Positions 45,601 through 56,571 of a DNA stretch of 64,000 bases are shown piece by piece. Source of the DNA: Kalmusia sp. IMI 367209 (Eukaryota > Ascomycota > Dothideomycetes > Pleosporales > Didymosphaeriaceae); assembly GCA_027946365.1 (NCBI GenBank), contig JAPEUQ010000006.1, positions 1,488,001 to 1,552,000 on the forward strand. The letters run 5' to 3'. The stretch's first letter is position 1. Every line of letters starts with the position of its first letter. The notes under the pieces were generated by a model that was not told the DNA's origin, made no database searches, and was given only the letters and a program-made list of their open reading frames with translations. The position numbers were made by a program, and so were the translations under genes.

Positions 45601-48600
45601 CATAGGCTGGTGAAGTCATGGAAGCACACATGCTGTCGGCCATGCTGCCTACTGTAGAGCACTGTATACAGATCGGCGACCACGAGCAGCTTCGGCCTAC
45701 CATTAACGACTATGATATGTCTCTTGAAAATCCGAGGGGTCGCTTGTTCCAATTGGACAGAAGCCAATTTGAGCGTCTTTGCATTGAAGAGCCAGGATGG
45801 GCCCGGGTGCCAACTGTTCAACTCAATGTGCAACGTCGTATGCGTCCCGAAATCTCTACGCTCATTCGAGAGACTGTGTATGCGAAGTTAGTCGATCATC
45901 CTTCCACATCTGAGCGCGAAGACGTCGTCGGTATGCGCCAAAATGTTTTCTGGTTAGACCATGATTATGTCGAGGATCAGAAACAAGCGGAGGTACATGG
46001 CACGAAGTCGAAGTCTAACAAATGGGAAGTGAAGATGACGCATGCACTGGTTCGTCATCTCATTCGACAAGGTGCCTATAAGAGCACCGATATTGCCGTC
46101 TTGACACCATATACTGGCCAACTACAACGGCTACGCGCAGCGATGCGTGCAGACTTCGAGATTGTGCTCAGTGACCGCGACCAGGACGCGCTAGTTCGAG
46201 ACGGTTTGGACACCGAAGATAAGACCCAAACTGTTGACGACTCTGTCACAGAACAAAGAAATAGAAGGCGGCCCTTAGAGATGAAGAAAATCACTGATTT
46301 ACTCCGAGTGGCGACTGTCGACAACTTCCAAGGCGAGGAGGCTAAAGTTGTCATCGTGTCCCTCGTTCGCAGTAATCAAGACAACAAGGTTGGCTTTCTC
46401 AGAACAACGAACCGTATCAACGTTCTACTGAGTCGGGCTCGTAACGGAATGTTCATTATTGGCAACACAGAGACCTATTCGAACATTCCCATGTGGCAGA
46501 AAGTTATTGCTTTGCTTCGGGCCAAAGGTTCTGTTGGCACCTCATTAGCACTTTGCTGTCCTAGGCATACGGATAAGATCATCTCAGTGAATCAACCGGA
46601 TGACTTCCTCAAATACAGCCCCGAGGGTGGCTGTCGAGAAAAATGCGACAAGCGCTTACAAGACTGTGGACATGCGTGCCAGGCTAGATGTCACTCTGAT
46701 GCCATGCACGACGTCTGGAGGTGCGAGTTTCCATGCGCACGAATTCACAAGCCCTGTGACCATCCATGCCAGAAAGCTACTTGTGGTGAAGAATGCGGCA
46801 ACTGCGTGATTAAGCGGGACGGCATACAGCTTCCTTGTGGTCATATCCAGAATCAGGTGCTCTGTTATCGGACACAACACCTCGACGAAATCCCATGCAA
46901 GACGCTCACAGAGAAGCAGTCACCACATTGTGGACACAGCATACAAATAAAGTGTGCGGTGGATGTGACTAAGCCAGACTTTCGATGTCCTACTGCCTGT
47001 GGTACAATACTACCTTGCGGTCATCCCTGTCCTGGTAGCTGCGGCAGCTGCAATACCGTGACTCCCGACGGTAACTTTACAGTCAAGCATATCGAATGCA
47101 CAAAAATTTGTGGTAGACAATTTGGGACATGCAACCACACCTGCGTTCGGTTCTGCCATGATGGATCAGATTGTGGACTCTGTGAAGCCAAGTGTCAAGT
47201 AAGTCGACTCCATGCATGGTGTCAATATATTCTGACCTAGGGACGCGTAGGTTCGTTGCAAGCACTCTCGATGCACACTAAAATGCCACGACGCTTGCGC
47301 ACCGTGCATCATGACATGCACATGGTCCTGTGAGCATCAAGGCGAATGCACGATGCCTTGTGCCGCTCCTTGCAATCGCCTCCCATGCGACAAACGATGC
47401 ACTCAGCTTCTTCCATGTGGTCATCAATGCCCATCTTTATGCGGTGAAACTTGTCCTGCACATTATTGTCAACAATGTGGCACCAAGGGCGATGCTGAAG
47501 TGGATATGTTGGAATTCAAACCATACTCTGAAGTGGACCTTGACGAGAGCCCTATCGTAGTCCTCGGATGCGGTCATTTCTTCACTGCGGAAACACTTGA
47601 TGGCCTCGTTGGACTGCAGGATGTGTATGAAGTGGACAGCAGGACCGGCAGTGTGTCAGGTCTCAAGGATCTCATAGGCCAACTATCCTTGAAGATACCT
47701 TCTTGTCCACACTGCCGGTCTCCAATCCGACAATACGTCACGCAGAGGTACAATCGACTTATCAACCGGGCAGTCATCGATGAGATGTCAAAGCGATTCA
47801 TTGTCATGGGCCAGACTGAGCTGCAAGATTTGAACTCACAACTTCAGCAGATTGAAGACAATTTCGAGGAATCGAGTGGAACTATAATCGAATACGACCA
47901 AAATACATCGACGAGTCACGGCGCGGCTCGTTATGGTCAAGAAATGACACAGAGGTTGCGCAAGCGATACAGTGGCGCACCGTTCAAACTTCTATCATCC
48001 ATCACCAACTTCCAAAAGCAAGTCAATGAGCGGCATGAGCCCGCACACAAGTTGCATGTCACTACTATGAGCTTCATGCGCCATCAGCAAGAGTCAGCGC
48101 GCACATCAAGTGCTCTTCTAGATACCACCCCGCACGCGGCAGATCACCAGCGCATCACATATGGCGCTCGGATGATGGAAATCAAAGCGATTGCTACCAT
48201 ACTTGAGGACAAGTTCAGGGTTCTCAGTGCTACCAAGTCGAAATGCACCAATGTCATTCCAAGCCTAAGCTTCTACGGAGGCTCGCCAGTCAGCAAAACC
48301 AAGCCGTTCCTCGATTGCTGCACAACCTTCATCGCCGACTGCGAGACGTACAACCTCCCCAAGCTTGCAGTAGAGACGACATTGTACTACGCTCGCATCG
48401 CCCGGCAATACCAGGCATCCAGGCTAGCCAGCAACGAGGATCGGGAGAAGGCCACTGAATACCGGGACACGGCGAAGATGCTGCTCGAAAAGGCACAAGA
48501 CCTGTGTTCGCGCCAATTCAAGGGCGCCGACGCTCTCTTGGAGGCAGTCCGCGAGTCGCTCACGTTTCTGCAGGACAGGTGGTACGAAGAGGTGACGGCA

Positions 48601-48892
48601 GAGGAAATTGCGGCTATCAAGAAGGCGATGGTCAGCGGGCCCGGCGGCATTGCAACGCACTCGGGTCATTGGTATGATTGCGTGAATGGGCACACGGTAA
48701 GTCTGCGCTCTTGACACGGCCGTCTTGTATACATGAAATTTCTCGTACTGACTCTAGAATCCGCAGTTTGCAATCGGAGAGTGTGGCATGCCGATGCAAC
48801 GTGCTCGTTGCCCCGAGTGCGGAGAGCCCATCGGTGGCCAGAATCACCAAGCTGTTGCGGGCGTTACGCGTGCGCGGAACATGGAGGGTTGA
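42660..48892 (+). CDS. ZNFX1-like SF1 RNA helicase with CCCH, NF-X1-type and RZ-type zinc fingers
   Basis: The proposed product is 1968 residues in six exons: 42660-42907, 42965-44734, 44825-45548, 45606-47198, 47251-48696 and 48767-48892. Domain order: a CCCH finger at 23-42 (C-x8-C-x5-C-x3-H); a ZNFX1-type N-terminal region; an SF1 helicase with Walker A G-P-P-G-T-G-K-S (~641), VCYTNHALDQFLE, a C-E-E-A motif II (~911), G-D-H-E-Q-L-R-P (~937), Q-R-R-M-R-P-E (~985), VDNFQGEEAKVVIVSLVRSN (~1151) and N-R-I-N-V-L-L-S-R-A-R; a run of Cys/His-rich NF-X1 fingers (~1255-1515); and a C-terminal RZ finger (HWYDCVNGHTFAIGECGMPM then C-P-E-C-G). Relatives include animal ZNFX1, S. pombe Hrr1 and Neurospora SAD-3, acting in small-RNA pathways or antiviral sensing. 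A ~270-residue insertion separates motifs I and II, as usual in this family. Its role here is inferred. Confidence 0.93.
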
Positions 48893-51056
48893 GGTAGATT
48901 GGGTCGAGACTCGAAGGGACATCGATACGTTGAAGATGTTCTCGGTGTAAGGATGGCATGGCAATCGGAGGAGGACTTTCATCACGGATGGAGCTATGAT
49001 GGGCACAAAGTTGTTCGCTAGGTGTGCATCTAATGGTAGAAACAGCTTATAGGAGTACTACACATGCAGGCCCTGATATATGCTCGACGGTTGGCACAAA
49101 TTTTTACACCTTTGGATGTACAGCTAACCCCAGGGACTCAGTCCGTACGGTAAGGTCGCCACAGAATGTACATCTCCTCTTCACTTTTTTCGAAAACAGC
49201 ATCTATTTCAGGCTTGTGAATTCTCGAACCAGCCTCCATTTTCCTCTACTACTTCTTATGATGTGCTACACAAAACCTATTGCAGCCAAAATTCCCAAAA
49301 TCATAGCCGTTTTTACGTCCAGCTTCCGGAAAATCCTCCCGTGGGCTTTTCGGATACGCCCCGAGCTTAGCGGAGCCAGACGGCTGTACGTCTTTGAAAG
49401 GTTCTCAAGTGTTCAATCTTTGGTTTACCGTCTTCGTTCTTCGGCGCAGTGTTGACAGCTTTCTTCCATAGTATACATGGGTCGGCCAGCTCTACCCAGG
49501 TGGATGGGTCCCTGCGTTAGCAATCTGTTCTGGCATTCTACGACGACGGAGCTTAGACGTGAAGTTTTGAGATGTTCACAAGACACTGACACATATGTGC
49601 TGGGCCACGAAGACGCAGCATCGCTATCCAAATCGTCATGTTTCATATGTTTTTGGACTTGGACAAATCATCAAGAAACGGAAATCTCACGATTGATTAT
49701 TTCTTCTGTCTGTCGACATAATCCAAAAGGCTCATCTCACGATGAACAAAATCAATCAGAGACATGTGTGCCTCGCGTAGCAAGCAGGCCCATCAAGCAG
49801 GCCGTCACACGGTCCCCATGACGCAGATAGTGCAACGCCCCGAAAGATGACCAGGCAGCCATGCCTCCCGAATCCGAGCTGACCGTTGCACCATTACCAA
49901 TCCCAATTTCCGAGTGCGAAAAAAAAAAGAAAAGCCACTCAACACACATACGCAGGAATCGGCCGCCCGTACCGCCAGCGCCCCTGTGTCTACCCTCTCC
50001 GTCATCGGGCCTCCGTGCGTACGGTCTCCACATCACACATTCCCCCCCGATCGACGATCTACGATGAGCACGCCCCCAGCCACAGGTGCACACGTCGGAC
50101 GCTCGGACGCCCGTGTGCCAACCTTCTAGAAGGCTTCTAGGAAAATTGGCAGAAAGTGGGTCTGCGAAGGCGCCCTTTTTGCTGACTGCAGCGAGACCAA
50201 TATGGGGAAACGCGAAGAGGAGGAAGAGAAGGAGCAATGGATTAAGCGCAGGTCTATGCATACATGCATGCATGCGAGCGAGCGGTGAGGTGGTGGTGCC
50301 GGCGGCGGCGGCGGATGCGCTGACGTGTGGATTTGCTGAGGTGAACGGACGAGGGAATCGTACATACGGGGATGCACCGGATTGTGGGGTTCGGCCGGCG
50401 ATTGGTGCGGTATAATTGCGCTTTTGGCTAGGCCCAGGGTGCTTCCAGGCTGTGGGTACACGTTATGTAGGAGGCAGGCTGGAGGCACAGCCAGGTGGTG
50501 CGTTCTGTTGCGAAAAGGAGATTGGTAGTGTGTTATTGACGGAGTGAGAGCTAGGCATATGGACTATCGTAGCTAGGGATGGATGGGACCCGGATGTCGT
50601 TGGGTGATTGCTGGCCCTTATTCGATGTTTGTTTGGTGAGGAGGGGGCCCCCAGGCAAGCGAAGGGTGTCGCTTTAGCAGCAGATTGGACCTGCGAACTA
50701 GCAGCTTAGGATGTTGTTGCATTGGACATGTACTGTACCATCGGCAGCGTCAGCTTGCGTCCCTCGTAGTGCGGACCGGCTGATGTGCTTTTCTCTGTAC
50801 ACAGAAATTCACTGTGAGCGCGGCGAGAGTTGTATCGCCAGGCCATGTCCAGGCAGCGAGGCAGTTCTCCAACCGAGTGCCCCAGCAGTCGCATGATAAG
50901 ATGCCGTATTCGGCTATGTTTGGTGGCTGGGCCACGAGTGCATGTCCTCAGAAGGCCGCACTCGTCGCGTTCCCAATTTCACGCGGCTATGGCGTTGTCA
51001 AATGGCATGCAGCTGCACCAAGGTACGTGCAAGGCTGGCGATGAAGGAGGGTTGGT

Positions 51057-51079
51057 AGGCAGGCAGGCAGGCAGGCAGG
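51057..51079 (+). repeat. AGGC tetranucleotide repeat
   Basis: Almost six perfect copies of AGGC stand in tandem within noncoding DNA. Confidence 0.9.
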
Positions 51080-51604
51080 TAGCTGTAGTGAAGACGGTGG
51101 ACGATTTGGAAGCACTTGGAAACCAGAGGCAGCGAATCACAGCATCGGCGTGCCGCACACCCACACACACAGGCAAGTCGCTCAGCTAGCACAGGGCCAC
51201 GGTCGGCGACTGCTGAAAGCGAGGGCGGTTCCGATGTGTGTTGCTGCGTGCCTAGGACTGGAGACGGCGATCAGCTTCTCCACAAGCCGGCTCTCCGCCT
51301 ACGCATCCAGCAGGGCATGTAGTGGCGACTATCGTAAGCCCCCAACAGAGTAGGCCCTCGCGATACGATCTGGTGTTTGGGCGCAAACGGTGAGGTCTGT
51401 TGGGTCTAGTGGTAGGGGTGCCGGGATCCGGCGACATGCAAATGTACAGGGAGCCATGGTCAATCGGCGGGTTTGGGGATGCAGTTGCGGGCTTTCGGCA
51501 CATATGCACTCGTATCGCGTTAGGCACCGCGTTAGAAGACGACGCGTGATCAAGCAGCGTCGGAGTGCCGCCGCCGCCGCCGAGTCGTAGGCGAAGTGTT
51601 GGTT

Positions 51605-51631
51605 CCCACTGCTGCTATGCGCAGCAGTGGG
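51605..51631. other. Perfect 11-bp stem, 5-base loop inverted repeat
   Basis: CCCACTGCTGC (51605-51615), loop TATGC, then GCAGCAGTGGG (51621-51631). All eleven pairs are Watson-Crick. It lies in noncoding DNA with no gene end nearby, so it is not an obvious terminator. Confidence 0.8.
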
Positions 51632-54358
51632 TCTGGTGTTGGCTTGGAGGAACATATAATCAGTGTAAAGGCTGCACACGTGTTCAGATCGTCGATCTGA
51701 AAAAGCCATCCTTTGCTCCCTGCATTTCCATGATTCTCAGGGTCCAGCGAGGCCCTGAGGTCGTTCTGTCGTCGAAGCCGCACGTCAGCCTAGCCCCCTT
51801 CCGGACCATGCCTCAGGCCGCAACACTCGTATCGTGAGGCTACCACCCATCGCGGCGCTACGTATCGTTGTCTCGTCGAGAAAAAGAGAAACCGTCTCCA
51901 CGGTCCGCCCAAACAGACTCGGGCTAACGGACACACCCAGCCGGTATGCCGTCGCGCCGTCGCACATCGTACCATCGTTCCACTACGGGTCCCACCCGCC
52001 CGGCGTTCCACCGAACGAACGAACGACATCCAATCTCAACAGTATCGCCGACCCGCCCTCAAACGATGGAAAAGGCGATAGCGGCCCGTACGACATAACC
52101 CGAGGGGAGTAGCACGTCGTTGCGCGCATAGGGCTGAGTCTAGTCCTCCGTTACCCCTCGGAGGCTTAGGCGTGTAGTCAGCAGCATGAGACGTGCCGTG
52201 TGAACCACCACCACCGGCTCGTCTTCACCCTGGGGCGGGCTCTGCCGCTGCGGCGACGCTTGCTCTTCGTCTGCGTCATCCAGCAGGCAGTCCAGGTGCC
52301 GAAAATAAACGATCTACGGAGGTACAGCTGTCTGTGACGGTGCTACTCGTTTCTCGCACGCCCGGCTGGAACGTGCATATGCAAATCTGGGGCGGCGTCA
52401 ACGGCGTCGTCGTCGTCGTCGTCGTGGTTGAACCGTCTGGGAAGCGAAGATTCCCATGTCCTTCCGTCGACGCTTCGTCAACACACCCGGCTTCACAAGC
52501 AAGTGCTCACAGCAACCGCCGATTGCCCATCAGCAACGCACACGACCGGACCGTCTCGGCCCCGACCAATCGCGCCGTCGTCTGTACGCCCCCCCGACTA
52601 GAATCGGCCGGACCACCACAGCCCTACTGCCCGTTTCGGGCGCATCGACCGCAATCGACTTTGCTCTCCACGCCAATCTACCCCGGAAGCCTGGAGTGGT
52701 AACATGTACACGGCTGTGACGAGCTTGCCATGACGGCCAATCGGACGCGCGATCAACAGTGTGCTGTTCTGTTGAGCTTGGGGGCCATTGGGGAAAAACA
52801 GGTAATGGCTCTGGAGACGCCTCCCATCGACATTGCACGCACACACACACATACCTGCAGCGTCGATGCGGACTTCGGTTGCCTGACGAATTTGCAGTGT
52901 CGCCGTGGCGTGCGCATATGCAACAGAAGCGTCTTGCAGCGGAGCGGGCGGCAATGAGGCTCGCCCCGTACATCGAGGCACGGGCAACCCGTCCCAAGTG
53001 CCGCAGCCTGCATCTGTCTATCAACCTTCCCCCCGCCGTGCTTCATCAGCAAAAGCTCGTCGCTGGAAGGACGCATACTCATGATGAATCAGACAGCACG
53101 CCAGAACAAGTAGGAGATGCGCCGAGCTGCACGTCCCGCCAGCATCGGCCAGTGTCCTATCGAAAAGGCGCACCCCCCTCTTAGCACGAGCAACCCGTCC
53201 CATCGATGGACCCTGGCGGCCTGGCCCGATCTGCATTCCCTCCTTCCGCTCCTTGCCTAAGCTCGCGCGCTCCCGCTCAACGGCCGTGCCGCGACCTTGC
53301 AACCCCTCCGATGCCACTTTCCACCACTCGTGCATGCCACGCCGTGCATCTGCAAACACAGAGAAACGACCCCCATGTGCAAGGCGTCATCATCATCATC
53401 GTGATTATCTTTAGCGCTTGGCCCTGGGACTGCGGCGGACCGTCACCTCGCGATGCGATTGCGTAGAACAGAGGGAAAGCGCTGCTGTAGCCACCAGCCA
53501 GTAGATACACCAGACTACCACATAGTCCACTCCACTTGGCGCCATGCCTGCTCAGAAATTCGTAGCCCTATTGCTCAGATAATACCATACCATCGCTTGC
53601 GCGGTTTTGCAAACTTTGCTTTCACTTTCTTGGTTCGATCAATGCTCCTCCCACTTGCCAGCCGTCCGCCTTCAACACACCCACATTTCCATATTCCCAT
53701 GTCCATGTCCCTCCCCTCTCCCTTCTCTCCCCACATGTGCGGATGGCCCCCTTGCAAAGAAGCAAGCATGTCCAATTCAGCCTTATTTCTAACAATACAT
53801 GCCTCCCCCCTCCCTCCGCCTCCCAATCCAGGGCACTGGGAATCAATACGCTAGATGGGCCCGTCACAAGGCGCTTGCGACCTGGTGTTTGGGGGCCGCG
53901 TGGTATGCCTGTCCTGTCCTACTCTGTCCTTAACCCCCCTCCCAACCCAGCACACGCAGCGAGTGTGTGTGCGCCCTGCACCCAACATGAAACGGCCCAC
54001 GCCCCGACCCCTTGGTTGGGAAACAAAGAAAGAAAAATTACTTTGGGGGTGGCGACGTTTGCGCCTGCACCAGATGGTATCGTATCGTATCGTACGGCTG
54101 TCTGGTGAGGGGCGGTGGTAGCACAAGCATTCCACTTTGGTGACGGAGGTGACGCGCTCGATGGGGGAGGGGGCAAGCGACCCAGTAAGAAAAGATGACG
54201 GGCGTCAGAAAAGGCAGGGGTGGCGATCCTTTTGGCGACGGCTTTTTTTCTCACGGCGCCGCTGCTTGTTGTTTTCCTAGTAGTAGCAGCCCCCAGGAGC
54301 AGAGAGGGTTTTGTAAGCGGTCATGGACCATCACCCAAGGCGGAGACACAAGCACAAT

Positions 54359-54377
54359 GAGAGAGAGAGAGAGAGAG
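54359..54377 (+). repeat. GA dinucleotide repeat
   Basis: Nine and a half GA units, in noncoding DNA about 660 bases beyond the stop codon of the Zn2Cys6 gene. Confidence 0.9.
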
Positions 54378-55038
54378 CGCGCTAAGGATACGGATATGTT
54401 TCATTGCATTCATTTCGTCTTGAGCTGCGGAAGCGCACCTAGCGTGGATCTTCGTGAGGAAACAGGAAAAAAAAAACAACGGTGCCTTTTTGCGGACATT
54501 GCAACAGCCCTGCATAGCCTATATTGCTGTCTGCGCAGCTGTTCCGTCACACGCAGCGCAAGCGCAGCACGCTACACGGCCGGCCCCCTCCCCCCCCCCT
54601 TGCCTTGCCTTGCTTTGTTTGTATCCTGTCCCACACACACACTCTCTCTGTGTCCTTCCAAAAATATGTACACGCGTCGGAATCGAAATCTATTTTCCCT
54701 TCCCAAGCCAAGCCAGGCGGGTAGGGCAGGCGAGGGGCAATGCAGTCCGCAAGGCCCAAAAGGGTAGAAACAAAACAAAACAAAACACACACCATTGGTA
54801 GTACCGGGCGGGAATAACAACAGACGTGTACTCGTACGTTAGAACAACAACCTCCCGAAGAAGCCGTGGAGCCCAAGAAAAAAAGTCTATAATGCGCAGT
54901 TCGTGACACAAAGAGAGTAAAAATCGCAGAGGATCAAAAAAAAAAAAAAAAGCATCGACAGGGAAGCGAAGAGAGATGATAAGAATGTACAAGTTCGCTA
55001 AAAAGAAAGGGAAATTGCAGTAAAGGGTAAGAGTCAAA

Positions 55039-56571
55039 TCACAGCGTGTGCGTGCGCGAGCGGTTCTGCGACCGCGAAGCGACCTGTCGCTTGACCTCTT
55101 CGGGCGCGCTCCGCATCGTCACCTTGAAGGTGTCTCGCACGCGCGTGCGAAGGAGCTGCTCCAAGGCGCCGTAGACACCCCCGTCGATGCCCGTCTCGGC
55201 GTGGTTGGCGTTCTTGATGTAGCGCTCCGAGAACTTGTCGATGAGCTTCTCCACCTTGCGAAGCTCCGTCAGGACGAGCTGCGTCCGGTACGTGTCCTCG
55301 CTCTCGCCCATGGGGCTGAAGTCGCCCATGGAGATGGGCGAGTGCGAGAAGGCCTCCATCTGCGTGTTGATGGGCGAGTCCCCCTCGGACTGGCTCGCGC
55401 CAGAGATGGCCTGGTACCACGAAAGGATCTTGACGATGGTGAAGGCAATCGTCGTGGAGAAGTGCGGGTTGGAAGAGCACGGGCAGCCGAGAAGGACAAA
55501 GAGCTTGTCGACGGCCGCCTTGTTGGTCGAGATGACCGAGTCGAGCGTGGGCAGACCGTTTGAGGAGCCGTTGAAGTCTCCTGCGGCTGGCTGCGAAGCC
55601 GGTGGCGAATAGAGGCTGTTGAGCGTCTGGAAGGCGAACTGCGTGCAGTCGTGGCTCGACGTGGTCGTGGAGCCAGGAGGCGTCGGGAGCGGCGTCTGAG
55701 CCATGGCAGGGGGAGAGACCGTCATCTTGTCATGATTGAACATGGGAAGACTTTGCTGCTCCGACATGCCGAAGAAGGTCGGGCTGGCCAAGGGCGAATG
55801 CAGGCCCTCCATGGGTGCGAACATCTCCGGCTGGCTGTGGACGCTGGACGATCGAACGTGGCTTGCATAGGGCGAGGCTGGGAATTGTGGCATGCTGGTG
55901 AACATCTCCGATGGACTTGTGAACATCAGGTGGTCGTCATTCGACCAGCCGTTGAGGAAGGAGCCGCTCTCTGAGTAGGGTGACTGGCCGCCCTCAAAGG
56001 CGTTGGGCATGTAAGCATCCTGGAAATGGTACTCTGGGGTTGCAGGTCCGAAAAAGAAAGGATCCGTTGGTTCTGGCGAGCTCTCTGTCGTGTATGAAGT
56101 AGTGCGGGGTATCATGTCTGGGCGTTGGTTCAAGTTCAATGGGCCGCATGAGCTGGCAGGTGATACATCACGCATGATGGTGCCATCTGGGTTCCTGTTC
56201 TTGCGTGGTTTGCCCAATCTACCGATCCGGTCAGTTTGGGGAGTTGCGCCTCGTAGAAGCGGTGTTGCCTTACCTCATCGAGGGCGAGTAGTTGCAGCAA
56301 ATGCCCATGTTACCGCAGCGGTGGCAGGTTGGCCTGACCTTGTCGCACTTGACCTTCACAGAAAGCTTTAGTCTGGTACTCATTCAGATGCTGTCGGTAA
56401 GTGTACCTTTGCACGGGAGCAGGCATCGCAGGAAGCTCGCAGCTTGCGAGGCTTCTGCTCACCATTGGGGCCGGTGAGCATGGTGTTCTGAGGAGGCACT
56501 GTGGCCATGGCGTCAATGGTGGGAGTAGATGTTGGTTGAGATGTGTAGGACTGTTGGGCAGCTTGAAACAT
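55039..56571 (-). CDS. Zn2Cys6 transcription factor with AflR-type C-terminal domain
   Basis: The proposed product is 474 residues in three exons: 56571-56407, 56353-56274 and 56218-55039. The start M-F-Q-A-A-Q-Q is the first ATG; the frame is open further only through non-ATG codons. The binuclear zinc cluster uses C48, C51, C58, C65, C68 and C75 (SCDACSRAKVKCDK...CHRCGNMGICC), interrupted by the first intron after Lys55, and is followed by a basic linker (GKPRKNRNP). A long Ser/Pro/Phe-rich middle leads to a C-terminal region with LFVLLGCPCSSNPH and TIVKILSWYQAISG, characteristic of the AflR family (PF08493), whose members switch on polyketide clusters such as aflatoxin/dothistromin. No polyketide synthase or tailoring gene lies in this window, so its targets are elsewhere or developmental. 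The flanks are unusually long. Confidence 0.9.

Larger units (their letters stand above)
48893..55038. other. 6.1-kb gene-poor tract downstream of the Zn2Cys6 regulator
   Basis: No gene is supported. Many frames of 60-190 codons overlap on both strands without domains or consistent splice sites. From about 50.3 to 55 kb it is dense in simple repeats: GCG runs (50300-50320, 51565-51584), AGGC (51057-51079), CGT (52405-52425), AC (52838-52850), ATC (53387-53400), GTATC (54066-54083), GA (54359-54377), a C-run (54587-54598) and an A-run (54937-54951). A perfect hairpin lies at 51605-51631. Part may be the long 3' region of the minus-strand regulator or noncoding transcripts; that is conjecture. 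Confidence 0.6.

Noticed and set aside
50122..50144. Nested TTC/GAA palindrome resembling a heat-shock element
   Set aside because: Spacing between the inverted units is three bases instead of two, so it is not a proper heat-shock element, and no gene start is close.
49752..54855. Many 100-190-codon frames in the repeat-rich tract
   Set aside because: Their composition follows simple repeats and base bias (Arg/Pro/Ser/Thr-rich), with no conserved motif.
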